Source of the DNA: Geothermobacter hydrogeniphilus
GTDB taxonomy: Bacteria > Desulfobacterota > Desulfuromonadia > Desulfuromonadales > Geothermobacteraceae
Direction of reading: 5' to 3'
DNA length: 64,000 nucleotides
Assembly (NCBI RefSeq): GCF_002093115.1
Contig: NZ_NAAD01000016.1
Span: 1 to 64,000 of the forward strand
Both the position numbers and the translations under genes were made by a program. The notes beneath the pieces were generated by a model, which worked only from the letters and a program-made list of their open reading frames with translations, was not told the origin of the DNA and did not search any database. How positions within the stretch are numbered: position 1 is the stretch's first letter; each line of letters opens with the position of its first letter. Below, piece by piece: positions 41,782 through 50,995 of the stretch.

Positions 41782-42573
41782 TCAGTTGCGCAGCCGGTAT
41801 CCCTTGCCGATCAGCAGCGCGACGATGCTGAAAAGAAGGATCGCCTGTGCCGCGGCGACGCCGAAGGCGACGCTGAAGGAGAGATCGCCGACGCCGAGGA
41901 CGGCGTGGCGAAAGCCGTCGATCAGGTAGAAAAGCGGGTTGAGATGGGAGAGGCCGGCCCAGAAGCCGGGCAGAATGGAAATCGGGTAGAAGACCCCGCC
42001 GAGATAGATCAGCGGCAGGATCAGGAAGTTGGTAAACATCGACAGGGCGTCGAAATTATTGGCGAAAATGGCCGCCAGCAGCCCGAACTGGGCGAACAGG
42101 AAGCTGGCCAGGCAGGCCATTGCCAGGGCTGCCGGCGGGTGCGCCCAGGGGAGTCGGGCGAACAGGGTCGAGATCAACCAGACCGCCAGGCCGACGCCGA
42201 TGCCGCGGATCATCGCCGCCAAAGTGTAGGCGCAGATGAACTGCGGCGGAGAGATCGGTGTCACCAGCAGGTCGACGATGTTGCCGAGATAGCGCGACAT
42301 GAAGAGGCTGGAGCTGGTATTGGCGAAGGAGTTGTTGATCACCCCCATCAGGATCAGGCCGGGAATGACGAACTGGGCATAGGAGAAGCCCTCCAGCACG
42401 CTGATTCGCTCGCCGAGGGTGGCGCCGAAGACGAACAGGTAGAGGGACGCGGAGATGATCGGTGCCAGCAGGGTCTGCGATGACACCCGCAGAAAGCGGC
42501 GGATTTCCTTCTGAGTCAGGGTCCAGAAGGGCTGCCAGCGATGGTAGCGGCGATCGCCGAAAACCAGTTTCAT
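41782..42573 (-). CDS. ABC-2 type transporter permease
   Basis: This is the membrane subunit of an ABC exporter. The 263-residue protein has six hydrophobic helices and the ABC-2 family pattern (TLTQKEIRRFLRVSSQTLLAPIISASLYLFVFG, then FLILPLIYLGGVFYPISILPGFW and LNPLFYLIDGFRHAVLG), close to the YadH type. Its start overlaps the stop of the ATPase gene by four bases (ATGA), so the two are translated together. The substrate is unknown; YadGH-like pairs export polysaccharide, lipid or drugs. Confidence 0.9.
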   Translation of the reverse strand: MKLVFGDRRYHRWQPFWTLTQKEIRRFLRVSSQTLLAPIISASLYLFVFGATLGERISVLEGFSYAQFVIPGLILMGVINNSFANTSSSLFMSRYLGNIVDLLVTPISPPQFICAYTLAAMIRGIGVGLAVWLISTLFARLPWAHPPAALAMACLASFLFAQFGLLAAIFANNFDALSMFTNFLILPLIYLGGVFYPISILPGFWAGLSHLNPLFYLIDGFRHAVLGVGDLSFSVAFGVAAAQAILLFSIVALLIGKGYRLRN

Positions 42574-43526
42574 GCTTCCCCTTCCCCGTTGTTTTTGAGA
42601 CCGGTCATTTCGATAAAGATATCTTCGAGGTTCGGCTGCCGGGTTTCAATCTCCGCCACCTGCAGGCCGAGGCTGCTGATGCGCCCGAGCAATTCACCGC
42701 TGGCGGCCCCCTGCGGCACCGGCAGGGTCAGAATCAGCCCCTCCCCCTCCAGTCGCGGCTCGAGGTCCGCCAGCTCCGGCGGCGGCGAAGCCAGGGGGTG
42801 TTTCAGTTGCAGCACCAGCTCCCGCCGGCCGCAGCGCTGCAGCAGGCTGGAAGTCTTTTCCAGTGCGAGGATTTCGCCGTGGTTCATGATGGCGATCCGT
42901 TCGCACATCTGCTCGGCTTCTTCGAGGTAGTGGGTGGTGAGCAGGATACTGGTCCCCTGGTTGTTGATCTCGCGGACGAAGTCCCACAGCGAATGGCGCA
43001 GTTCGACATCGACGCCGGCGGTCGGTTCATCGAGGATCAGCAGCTTCGGCTTGTGAATCAGCGCTTTGGCGATCATCATCCGCCGTTTCAGGCCGCCGGA
43101 GAGCTTGATGATCACCTTGCCGAGATGCGGCCGCAGGCCGAGACGATCAATCAGCATGTTGCGCCAGGCCGGATCGTCATCGACCCCGAAGTAGCCGGAG
43201 TGGATGCGCAGCGACCGGTCGATGGTGAAGAAGTTGTCGATGACGATTTCCTGGTGCATGACTCCGGTCAGCCGGCGGGTCAGCCGGTAGTCGCGAACAT
43301 TGTCGAGGCCGAAGATTTCCACCCGGCCGCCGCCGATGCGGGTGACTCCGGCGATCATGTTGATGGTGGTGCTTTTACCGGCGCCGTTGGGGCCGAGCAG
43401 GCCGAAGATCTCGCCGGCGCGGATTTCAAAGGAGATCCCTTTGACCACTTCAGGGCCGTCGAAACGTTTGCGCAGCTTGGAGATTTTCAGCGCGGGAGAA
43501 GTTTGATTTGCAGTTGTCGCGTGCAT
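42570..43526 (-). CDS. ABC transporter ATP-binding protein
   Basis: This ATPase drives the ABC-2 permease encoded just downstream. The protein has Walker A GPNGAGKST, the signature LSGGLKRRMMIAKAL, Walker B LLILDEPTAGVD and a C-terminal extension of about 90 residues typical of YadG/NodI-like ATPases. The start is taken at ATG 43526 (318 residues); a TTG at 43562 would add 12 residues. A TATAAT on the plus strand at 43533 marks a divergent promoter region shared with the adenosyltransferase gene. Confidence 0.9.
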   Translation of the reverse strand: MHATTANQTSPALKISKLRKRFDGPEVVKGISFEIRAGEIFGLLGPNGAGKSTTINMIAGVTRIGGGRVEIFGLDNVRDYRLTRRLTGVMHQEIVIDNFFTIDRSLRIHSGYFGVDDDPAWRNMLIDRLGLRPHLGKVIIKLSGGLKRRMMIAKALIHKPKLLILDEPTAGVDVELRHSLWDFVREINNQGTSILLTTHYLEEAEQMCERIAIMNHGEILALEKTSSLLQRCGRRELVLQLKHPLASPPPELADLEPRLEGEGLILTLPVPQGAASGELLGRISSLGLQVAEIETRQPNLEDIFIEMTGLKNNGEGEA

Positions 43527-43613
43527 GAGGGGTATAATAGGCGCAAGGACGCTAAAGGACAACCGTGGCCGTAAACGATAAAATGGAAAATTTCAAGCAC
43601 AGGAGATTCTTCG

Positions 43614-44189
43614 ATGGTCAAGCTTGACCGGATCACCACCGGCGGCGGCGACAAGGGACAGACCAGCCTGGTCGACGGATCCCGGGTGCCGAAACAGTCG
43701 CTCCGGGTGGAGGCCTATGGCGGGGTCGATGAACTCAACAGCCTGTTCGGCGTGGTGCTGCTCGAAGCGCTGCCGCAGGGTGTCGGGCCGGAACTGGAGC
43801 GGATTCAGAACGACCTGTTTGATCTTGGCGCTGATTTCGCCACGCCGAGCGACGGGGCGGTCGGTGAGCGGGCCCTGCGCATCACCGATAATCACGTGAA
43901 ACGTCTCGAAGCCGAGGTTGATCGGGTCACCGCTCTGCTGGAACCGTTGACCAGCTTCGTCCTGCCCGGCGGCACCCGCGCCGGGGCGCTGCTGCATCTG
44001 GCCCGCGCCACCGCCCGGCGGGTTGAACGCCAGGCCTGGCGGCTGGTCGAAGAGGAGGGGGTCGAAAAGATCAACCCCCGGGCCCTGACCTACCTCAACC
44101 GCCTCTCCGACCTCTGCTTCGTCTGGGCCCGGCTGGCCAATGACGGTGGGCGGGCCGACCGACTCTGGCAGCCCTGCGACAACTGCTGA
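43614..44189 (+). CDS. Cob(I)yrinic acid a,c-diamide adenosyltransferase, PduO type
   Basis: This enzyme adenosylates cob(I)alamin to make coenzyme B12. The 191-residue protein has the PduO-type opener ITTGGGDKGQTSLVDGSRVPK, the YGGVDELNSLFG segment, and the C-terminal RATARRVERQAW and LTYLNRLSDLCFVWAR. GGAG lies ten bases before ATG 43614. The protein is stand-alone, with no B12 synthesis genes nearby and no cobalamin riboswitch in its 5' region. Confidence 0.93.
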   Translation: MVKLDRITTGGGDKGQTSLVDGSRVPKQSLRVEAYGGVDELNSLFGVVLLEALPQGVGPELERIQNDLFDLGADFATPSDGAVGERALRITDNHVKRLEAEVDRVTALLEPLTSFVLPGGTRAGALLHLARATARRVERQAWRLVEEEGVEKINPRALTYLNRLSDLCFVWARLANDGGRADRLWQPCDNC

Positions 44190-44320
44190 GGCGGCCGATA
44201 CGCACCCATCTGCGGCGTTACGCTCAGCCTTCAATCCTCGACGTAGCTGCCGCTACGCCTGCGGTTTCAGTCTTCGCAAGCCTTGCATCTGGGCACGTCT
44301 CGACCGCCTCGCAACAGAGG
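44190..44320. repeat. Single palindromic repeat unit downstream of the adenosyltransferase gene
   Basis: A divergent single copy of the unit arrayed at 46723-47342: left arm GGCGGCCGATACGCACCCATCTGC, centre GACGTAGCTGCCGCTACGCC (44237-44256, identical to the array), right arm CCTTGCATCTGGGCACGTCTCGACCGCC. Confidence 0.75.
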
Positions 44321-44381
44321 TTACAGGGGGGTGAGACTGCATCGAACCGTGACGGAAGGAACGGTTGGTCTTGGCAAACGA

Positions 44382-44417
44382 AAGGGGCTGCTCCCGCATG
44401 GTGAGCAGCCCCTTTTT
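44382..44417. terminator. Bidirectional terminator between the adenosyltransferase gene and tatC
   Basis: A perfect 12-bp stem AAGGGGCTGCTC (44382-44393) with its complement (44403-44414), nine-base loop, T-run on the plus side and A-run on the minus side. It serves both convergent transcripts. Confidence 0.93.
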
Positions 44418-44444
44418 GCAGTTTTCAGAAGAGGTTGGTCAACT

Positions 44445-45230
44445 TCAGTCGGCTTCCCCCTCCCCTTCGCTTTCATCCTCATCTTCAAATTCATCCGCGG
44501 TTTTCTTCTTGCCGAAGAAACGTGCCACCCAGATGCCGATTTCGTAGAGAATGACAAAGGGCAACGCCAGGGCGACCTGGGAGAAGACATCGGGCGGGGT
44601 GAGGATGGCGCCGATGACGAAGCCGATCACCAGCGCGTACTTGCGCTTGGCGGCCAGCCACTTGTAGTCGACAATGCCGATGCGGGCGAGGAAGAAGATG
44701 ATGATCGGCAGTTCGAACACCACACCGAAGGCGAACAGCAGCTTGGTGGCAAAGGAGAGATAGCCGCCCATCGACAGCATCGGCGCCAGGCTGCCCTTCA
44801 GGCCGAAACCAATCAGGAAGGTGAAGATGCGCGGGAAGACGAAGAAGAAGCCGAAGTAGGTACCGACGCCGAAGCAGAGGCAACTGGCGAGGACAAAGGG
44901 AATCGCCAGCCGTTTCTCGTTGCTGTAGAGTCCGGGGGCGATGAAGGCCCAGATCTGCCAGAAAATGATAGGCAGGGCGACCAGGAAGCCGGCCAGGGCA
45001 CCGAGTTTCATGTAGGTGAAGAAGGGCTCGGTGGCGTTGATGAAGACCAGCGAACTGCCTTCCGGCAGGGCGGTCTTGACCGGCCCGGCGATGTAGCTGA
45101 ACAGTCGTTCGGCAAAACTGTAGCAGACGAGAAAGGCGATGAACCAGGCGGCGGCGGAAATCGTCAGGCGTTTGCGCAGTTCTTCAAGATGGGCCATCAG
45201 CGGCAATTGTTCTTCAGCCACGTTGCTCAT
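44445..45230 (-). CDS. tatC: Sec-independent protein translocase TatC
   Basis: TatC is the receptor core of the twin-arginine exporter. The 261-residue protein has six membrane helices and the family motifs [19 protein letters not shown] and [14 protein letters not shown], with an acidic cytoplasmic tail. ATG 45230 has GGAAG about nine bases upstream and overlaps the end of tatB by 17 bases; ATG 45197 (MAHLEEL) is an alternative start. Confidence 0.95.
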   Translation of the reverse strand: MSNVAEEQLPLMAHLEELRKRLTISAAAWFIAFLVCYSFAERLFSYIAGPVKTALPEGSSLVFINATEPFFTYMKLGALAGFLVALPIIFWQIWAFIAPGLYSNEKRLAIPFVLASCLCFGVGTYFGFFFVFPRIFTFLIGFGLKGSLAPMLSMGGYLSFATKLLFAFGVVFELPIIIFFLARIGIVDYKWLAAKRKYALVIGFVIGAILTPPDVFSQVALALPFVILYEIGIWVARFFGKKKTADEFEDEDESEGEGEAD

Positions 45231-45642
45231 CCTTGTGCTCTTCCTTGTTCAGGCTGTCCTGCTTGTCATCCAGCTCGGCGTTGGTCGAGTCTTCGCGCAA
45301 CGCGTCGGTCCCGCTCGTCTCCTCCGTGGTCTGTTCGGCCAGCGGCCCGAGCCCTTCCTGTGGTTCGTCGTCGACCTCGGTTTTCACCCCGCTGTAGTAG
45401 GGTCCGGGTTCTTCCTCGGCACTGTCGGGAGGCTGCAGCTTGCCGCCCTCGAGAATCTGCCTGCGCAACTCGTCGGTGCGGGTTTCCTCCTGGATGGTGT
45501 GCTTGAATTCGTCGGTTGCTTTCTTGAATTCATTCATGGCCCGCCCCATGGCACGGGCGATATCGGGGAGTTTTTTCGGGCCGATGACCATCAGCGCGAT
45601 GGCGAGAATCATCAGCAGTTCAGGGAAGCCGATTCCAAACAT
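45214..45642 (-). CDS. tatB: Sec-independent protein translocase TatB
   Basis: TatB partners TatC in twin-arginine signal recognition. ATG 45642 gives a 142-residue protein starting [36 protein letters not shown]: one membrane helix, the Gly-Pro hinge and an amphipathic helix, then a long acidic tail. The length and Glu21-type helix fit TatB better than TatA. It overlaps tatC, so both are co-translated. No tatA is adjacent; one must exist elsewhere unless this protein does both jobs. Confidence 0.87.
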   Translation of the reverse strand: MFGIGFPELLMILAIALMVIGPKKLPDIARAMGRAMNEFKKATDEFKHTIQEETRTDELRRQILEGGKLQPPDSAEEEPGPYYSGVKTEVDDEPQEGLGPLAEQTTEETSGTDALREDSTNAELDDKQDSLNKEEHKDEQRG

Positions 45643-45723
45643 GTCGTAGAGTCCTGGTTGAGAGTCGGTTGAGAATAGCCGCAATCAGGGGGCAAGTCAA
45701 GGATGTGAAAGGGGCTTAACGGT

Positions 45724-45752
45724 TTGACATAGCAGGACTTTTCCACTAGACT
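45724..45752 (+). promoter_or_regulatory. nadA promoter
   Basis: TTGACA (45724-45729), a 17-bp spacer and TAGACT (45747-45752) lie 53 bases upstream of nadA. Confidence 0.75.
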
Positions 45753-45805
45753 GCGCCCCTGTGCCGTTTACGGAATCTTCAAATGGAAGATTAAGAAGGA
45801 TCGTC

Positions 45806-46723
45806 ATGACCGAGCAAGAGATCAAAAAGGAAATTCGCCGTCTGTGTGATGAGCGCGACGCCCTGCTGCTGGCGCACAACTATCAGCGTGACGAGGTTCA
45901 GGAAATAGCCGATATCACCGGGGATTCCCTCGGCCTGTCGATGGAGGCGGCGAACACCGACAAACAGGTTATCGTTTTCTGCGGGGTCCATTTCATGGCG
46001 GAGAGCGCCGCCATTCTCGCTCCGCAGAAAACCGTGTTGCTGCCGCGCGCCGATTCCGGTTGTCCGATGGCCGACATGGTCACTGCAGAAGGGCTGCGTG
46101 ACCTGAAGCGGCAGCATCCCGACGCCACCGTTGTCACCTACGTCAACTCCTCGGCGGCGGTCAAGGCCGAAAGCGATATCTGCTGCACCTCCTCCAACGC
46201 CGTCAACGTGGCCCGCTCACTCGAGACGAAAAAACTGTTGCTGGTGCCCGATCGCAATCTCGGCCGTTACATCGCTTCGCACCTGCCGGACAAGGAATGC
46301 ATCTGCTGGGAAGGCTATTGTCCGACCCACGACCGGCTCAAGGTTGCCGATATCGAGCAGGCCCGTGCCGACCACCCGGATGCCCTGTTCATGGCCCACC
46401 CCGAGTGTACCCCCGAAATTCTCGAACTGGCCGACCATATCTGTTCGACCAGCGGCATGTACGAATACGCCCGCAGCAGTGAGGCCCGCAAGTTCATCGT
46501 CGGCACCGAGATGGGCATCCTCTACCGGCTGCGCAAGGAGAACCCGGACAAGGAGTTCATCCTGCCGAGCCAGGCGCTGATCTGCCCGAATATGAAACTG
46601 ACCAATCTTGAAGATATTCTCAGGGCGCTGCAGACCCTTGAGCCGCGGATCACAGTGGCTGAGGAGGTTCGGGTGCGGGCGAAGATGGCGTTGGACAGGA
46701 TGCTGGCAGTCCCCCGCGATTAG
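45806..46723 (+). CDS. nadA: Quinolinate synthase A
   Basis: NadA condenses iminoaspartate with dihydroxyacetone phosphate to quinolinate in NAD synthesis and carries a [4Fe-4S] cluster. ATG 45806 (AAGGA seven bases upstream) gives 305 residues. Family blocks are [60 protein letters not shown] and [17 protein letters not shown], containing the three cluster cysteines. nadB and nadC are not nearby. The stop TAG overlaps the first base of the downstream repeat array. Confidence 0.96.
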   Translation: MTEQEIKKEIRRLCDERDALLLAHNYQRDEVQEIADITGDSLGLSMEAANTDKQVIVFCGVHFMAESAAILAPQKTVLLPRADSGCPMADMVTAEGLRDLKRQHPDATVVTYVNSSAAVKAESDICCTSSNAVNVARSLETKKLLLVPDRNLGRYIASHLPDKECICWEGYCPTHDRLKVADIEQARADHPDALFMAHPECTPEILELADHICSTSGMYEYARSSEARKFIVGTEMGILYRLRKENPDKEFILPSQALICPNMKLTNLEDILRALQTLEPRITVAEEVRVRAKMALDRMLAVPRD

Positions 46724-47342
46724 GGTGCGAGGGCGGCTGAAAAGCACCCATCTGCTGCGTTGCTCCCGCCTTCGGTCGCTGCGACGTAGCTGCCGCTACG
46801 CCTCACGCCCTCAGTTGGGAGACGCCTTGCATCTGGGCACTTTTGAGCCGCCTTGGAGCGGTAGTGGGAAAGCGTTTTTAGATGAGATTGTGGGTGCGAG
46901 GGCGGCTGAAAAGCACCCATCTGCTGCGTTGCTCCTGCCTTCGGTCGCTGCGACGTAGCTGCCGCTACGCCTCACTCCCTCAGTTGGGAGACGCCTTGCA
47001 TCTAGGCACTTTTGAGCCGCCTTGGAGCGGTGGTGGGAAAGCGTTTTCAGATGAGATTGTGGGTGCGAGGGCGGCTGAAAAGCACCCATCTGCTGCGTTG
47101 CCCCACCTTCGGTCGCTGCGACGTAGCTGCCGCTACGCCTCACGCCCTCAGTTGGGAGACGCCTTGCATCCGGGCACTTTTGAGCCGCCTTGGAGCGGTA
47201 GTGGTGGGGACGTGTTTTCAGGTGAGATTGTGGGTGCGAGGGCGGCTGAAAAGCACCCATCTCGCGTTGCTCCCGCCTTCGGTCGCTGCGACGTAGCTGC
47301 CGCTACACCTCGTTCCCTTAGTCGAGAGACGCTTTGCATCTG
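46723..47342. repeat. Tandem array of about 169-bp palindromic units
   Basis: Four units start with GGGTGCGAGGGCGGCTGAAA at 46723, 46892, 47061 and 47232 (periods 169, 169, 171); the fourth is cut at about 47342. Each unit is an imperfect inverted repeat: left arm GGCGGCTGAAAAGCACCCATCTGC, a centre GACGTAGCTGCCGCTACGCC with a GTAGC/GCTAC stem, and right arm TTGCATCTGGGCACTTTTGAGCCGCC. The units differ by only a few bases, pointing to recent amplification. No gene is visible; minus-strand frames through it just repeat the unit. Confidence 0.9.
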
Positions 47343-47388
47343 CTGTCGTCTGTTGCTCTGGCTCAACATTCCAGAGGCATTTGGCCGC

Positions 47389-47455
47389 CAAGACGCCAAG
47401 AACGCCAAGCAACCCTTTTGAATCTTTTGTTTTTCTTGGCGCTCTTGGCGTCTTG
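47389..47455. repeat. Long inverted repeat of the CCAAGACGCCAAG type
   Basis: The left arm 47389-47409 and right arm 47435-47455 are complementary at 20 of 21 bases around a 25-nt loop (CAAGACGCCAAGAACGCCAAG on the left). It lies directly ahead of mfd. A second, more divergent copy is at 54146-54260, and both are followed by GAGCGGGTGGC within 25 bases. Confidence 0.8.
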
Positions 47456-47489
47456 AGCGAGCGCAGCGAGCGGGTGGCAGATTTTAACC

Positions 47490-50400
47490 ATGACCGAAGA
47501 CCCTTCCCAGGATATCCAGCACGCCACCATCCGCAGCATTGTCGAGCAGTGCGCCGCCTCGACCGGTCGTGCCGAGGTTCTCGGTCTGCACGGCAGCGCC
47601 GGAGCTCATCTGCTGGCGCGGCTGCTGGCGGAAGCTGCGCGGCCGCTGGTGGTGGTGGCACCCGACCAGAAGCAGGCGACGCGGCTGGCGCAGGATCTCG
47701 CCTTTTACCATGGCCGACCCGGGGAAATCGGCCAGTTGCCGGCCTGGGAGATGCGGCCCTACGACGTCCTGACGCCGCACCCCGAGGTTGAGGCGACGCG
47801 GCTGGCGACCCTGGCACGCCTGGCTTCCGGTCAGCTGCGGGCGGTGGTGCTGCCGGTGCAGTCGCTGCTGCAGAAACTGATTCCGCGACAGGTTCTGGCC
47901 CAGCTCAGCGAATGTTTCGAGCTGGATGTCGAATATCCCCGTGAACAGCTGTTGACGCGTCTTGGTGAACTCGGTTATCAGCCGGTGCCGCTGGTTGAGG
48001 ATCGAGGCACCTTCTCGGTGCGTGGTGACATCCTCGACCTGTTTCCGCCGAGCGGCGAACGTCCCTTGAGGCTCGAATTCTTCGGTGACACGCTGGAAAA
48101 GATTCGTCCCTTCGATCCGGTCAGCCAGCGCTCTCTGCCGGAGTCCTGTTCCCGGGTCGAACTGCAGCCGGCACGCGAGCTGGTTCTTGCCGGGGAGCAC
48201 CTGAACTGTTTTCTGACCCGGCTCAAGGATCGCTGCGATGAGCTCGGATTGCCCCGATCGGTGCGGGAGACCGTTGCCGACGAGGCGCGCGAAGGGCTGC
48301 TCGCGCCCGGTCGCAGTTTCCTGCTGCCACTCAACTATGCACGGCTCGATACCCTCTTCGACTACGTCGACGATGCCCGCTGGGTGCTGGTCGATCCGCC
48401 GGCGGTCGAACAGGGAGCAGACGTTTTCGCCGGTGAAGTACACGACGGTGAGGCGGCTGCCGCCCGGCGCGGGGAACCCTATGTCGCGGCCGGGAGTCTC
48501 TATCTCACGCCGGAAGAACTGGAACAGCAGCTCAGTCTGCGGCCGCGGCTTGAGTTCTCCAGCCTGCAGGTCTACCGGCTGGAGGATGATCATCCCCTGT
48601 TCCGGGTCGATGCTCAGGGAAACGGCGACCTGCGGGCTGATCTGCAGCAGCCGGACGGCGGCCTGGCGAAGCTGGCCGAACGGTTCAGTTCCTGGCGGCA
48701 GGGCGGCTGGCGGATTCTGCTGGTCTGTCATACCCGCGGCCAGGCGGAACGGCTTGCCGACCTGCTGGCGCCCTACGGTCTCGACCTGCCCGCCGATCCC
48801 CCGCCCTTTTCCACCCTGCCCGACGCCGGTGAACTGCAGCTGGTACGCGGGGACCTTTCGTCCGGTTTCCGCCTGCCGCTGGAAAAGCTGGTGGTGGTCA
48901 CCGAGGAGGAGTTGTTTGGTCGCCGTGTTCGGCGTCGGCGCAGCAACGAAGAGCGCGCCAGGGCGCTGCTCTCTTCGCTGGCGGAACTGAAAAATGGCGA
49001 TCTGGTGGTGCATGCCGACCATGGTATCGGCCGCTACCACGGGCTTGAACACCTGCAGCTCGGTCCGGTCGAGGGTGATTTCCTCCATCTTGAATATGCC
49101 GGAGCCGACAAGCTCTTCCTGCCGATCGACCGGATCGAAAAGGTACAGAAATATGTCGGGGGCGAAGGGGGCGAGCCGAAGCTGGACAAGATGGGCGGTC
49201 AGGGCTGGGAAAAGGCCCGCCTGCGGGCCCGCGCCATGGTCGAGGAACTGGCCCGTGAACTGCTGCAGATCTATGCCCGCCGGGAGATGACCGGCGGCTA
49301 TCGTTACAGTCCCCCTGATCGCCTGTACCGGGAATTCGAAGCGGCCTTCCCCTACGAGGAAACCCCCGATCAGCTGGCCGCCATCGAAGATGTGCTGGCG
49401 GACATGACCGGTGACAAGACCATGGACCGTCTGGTCTGCGGGGATGTCGGCTACGGCAAGACCGAGGTCGCCATCCGCGCAGCCTTCAAGGCGGTTCTTG
49501 ACAGTCGTCAGGTGGCGATGCTGGTGCCGACCACGGTTCTGGCCCAGCAGCATCTGGTTTCCTTCCGTGAGCGGCTCAGGGATTTTCCGGTGACGGTGGA
49601 GATGGTCTCCCGCTTCGTCCCGCCGGTGCGGCAGAAAGAGATTCTGCAGCGCGTCGCGGAGGGCCGGGTCGACATCCTGATCGGCACCCACCGATTGCTG
49701 CAGCGTGATGTCCGCTTCAAGGACCTGGGGCTGGTTGTCATCGACGAGGAACAGCGCTTCGGTGTCACCCATAAAGAGCGGTTGAAAAAACTGCGTGCCG
49801 AGGTCGATGTGCTGACCCTGACCGCCACGCCGATTCCGCGGACCCTGCACCTGTCGATGGCCGGTCTGCGCGATCTGTCGATTATCGAGACGGCGCCGGT
49901 CGACCGGTTGGCGATCCGCACCTATGTCACCCGTTTCGACGAGGAACTGGTCAGTGAGGCAATCCGCCGTGAACTGCGGCGCGGCGGGCAGGTCTTCTTT
50001 GTCCATAACCGGGTGCAGAATATCGAGCCGATGGCCGATTACCTGCGCAACCTGGTGCCGGAGGCGAAGATCACTGTCGGTCATGGCCAGCTTGGCGAGA
50101 AAGAGCTGGAACAGGTGATGATCGATTTCATCGAGGGGCGCAGCAACGTGCTGGTCTGTTCGACCATCATCGAGAGCGGTCTCGATATCCCGCGTGCCAA
50201 CACCATCATCATCAACCGCGCCGATTGTTTCGGCCTCGCCCAGCTCTACCAGTTGCGCGGCCGGGTCGGACGGTCGAAACAGCGTGCTTACGCCTACCTG
50301 TTGATCCCCGGTGAGGGGGCGTTGACCCGGCAGGCGCGCGAACGGCTCAAGGTGCTGCAGGATCTGACCGAACTCGGTGCCGGATTTCGCATCGCCAGCC

Positions 50401-50972
50401 ATGATCTTGAACTGCGCGGTGCCGGCGACCTGCTCGGTGCCCGCCAGGCCGGCCAGATCGCCGCCGTCGGCTTCGAGATGTACACTGAACTGCTGCAGGA
50501 GACCATCGCCGAGCTGCAGGGACGTGAGCATCGTCCGCAGGTCGATCCCGAGATCCGCCTCGGGCTTTCGGCCTACCTGCCGGAAAGCTATGTTTCCGAC
50601 CCCAACCAGCGGCTGGTTCTTTATCGCGCCATGGCCGGTGCCGACGCGGAGGAGGATCTTTACGCCCTGGCCGATGAACTGCGCGACCGTTACGGGGAAA
50701 TTCCCGAGCCGGCGTCCCTGTTGCTGGAGGTGATGCGCCTGCGGGTGCTGCTCAAGCAGCTCTGGATCGAGCAGGCCGAATATGATGGTCGACGCCTAGT
50801 CTGCGCTTTTCATGCCCAGACCCCGGTGCCGCCGGAAAAGATTCTCGCCCTGCTGCGGCAACCCGACCGCTACCAGTTTTCTCCGGACTATCGGCTCACC
50901 GTGCACTGTGGTAAAATCGCCGGCCGGGAGCTGCTGGAGATGGCCAGAAATGAATTGCGGCGCCTGCTCTGA
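47490..50972 (+). CDS. mfd: Transcription-repair coupling factor Mfd
   Basis: Mfd removes RNA polymerase stalled at lesions and recruits UvrA. The 1160-residue protein has the UvrB-like N-terminal modules, a RNA-polymerase interaction domain (about 485-560, GDLVVHADHGIGRYHGLEHL), and a RecG-like motor with Walker A CGDVGYGKTEVAIRAAF, DEEQ box VVIDEEQRFGVTHKE, and TATPIPRTLHLSM. The C-terminal translocation and UvrA-binding region follows LRGRVGRSKQRAYAYLL. It is followed by two chaperone genes and pdxA, and uvrA lies 3.4 kb on. Confidence 0.97.
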   Translation: MTEDPSQDIQHATIRSIVEQCAASTGRAEVLGLHGSAGAHLLARLLAEAARPLVVVAPDQKQATRLAQDLAFYHGRPGEIGQLPAWEMRPYDVLTPHPEVEATRLATLARLASGQLRAVVLPVQSLLQKLIPRQVLAQLSECFELDVEYPREQLLTRLGELGYQPVPLVEDRGTFSVRGDILDLFPPSGERPLRLEFFGDTLEKIRPFDPVSQRSLPESCSRVELQPARELVLAGEHLNCFLTRLKDRCDELGLPRSVRETVADEAREGLLAPGRSFLLPLNYARLDTLFDYVDDARWVLVDPPAVEQGADVFAGEVHDGEAAAARRGEPYVAAGSLYLTPEELEQQLSLRPRLEFSSLQVYRLEDDHPLFRVDAQGNGDLRADLQQPDGGLAKLAERFSSWRQGGWRILLVCHTRGQAERLADLLAPYGLDLPADPPPFSTLPDAGELQLVRGDLSSGFRLPLEKLVVVTEEELFGRRVRRRRSNEERARALLSSLAELKNGDLVVHADHGIGRYHGLEHLQLGPVEGDFLHLEYAGADKLFLPIDRIEKVQKYVGGEGGEPKLDKMGGQGWEKARLRARAMVEELARELLQIYARREMTGGYRYSPPDRLYREFEAAFPYEETPDQLAAIEDVLADMTGDKTMDRLVCGDVGYGKTEVAIRAAFKAVLDSRQVAMLVPTTVLAQQHLVSFRERLRDFPVTVEMVSRFVPPVRQKEILQRVAEGRVDILIGTHRLLQRDVRFKDLGLVVIDEEQRFGVTHKERLKKLRAEVDVLTLTATPIPRTLHLSMAGLRDLSIIETAPVDRLAIRTYVTRFDEELVSEAIRRELRRGGQVFFVHNRVQNIEPMADYLRNLVPEAKITVGHGQLGEKELEQVMIDFIEGRSNVLVCSTIIESGLDIPRANTIIINRADCFGLAQLYQLRGRVGRSKQRAYAYLLIPGEGALTRQARERLKVLQDLTELGAGFRIASHDLELRGAGDLLGARQAGQIAAVGFEMYTELLQETIAELQGREHRPQVDPEIRLGLSAYLPESYVSDPNQRLVLYRAMAGADAEEDLYALADELRDRYGEIPEPASLLLEVMRLRVLLKQLWIEQAEYDGRRLVCAFHAQTPVPPEKILALLRQPDRYQFSPDYRLTVHCGKIAGRELLEMARNELRRLL

Positions 50973-50995
50973 GCATGGTAGCCTGCCGCGCAGAG

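Noticed and set aside
43539-43613. Riboswitch (cobalamin or c-di-GMP) before the adenosyltransferase gene
   Set aside because: The leader is short and lacks the B12-box and the GEMM core motifs.
43890-43910. Second parS (CACGTGAAAC in the adenosyltransferase gene)
   Set aside because: Only the right half matches; the left half lacks TGTT.
46811-47260. Minus-strand frame repeating [16 protein letters not shown]
   Set aside because: It only translates the tandem 169-bp units; no start signals and the unit is palindromic DNA.
46723-47342. CRISPR array
   Set aside because: The unit is about 169 bp with no unique spacers; copies are contiguous and palindromic.
47484-50531. A 1015-codon open frame antisense to mfd
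   Set aside because: It is the complement of a GC-rich gene with strong codon bias; no recognisable domain, and mfd is unmistakable on the other strand.
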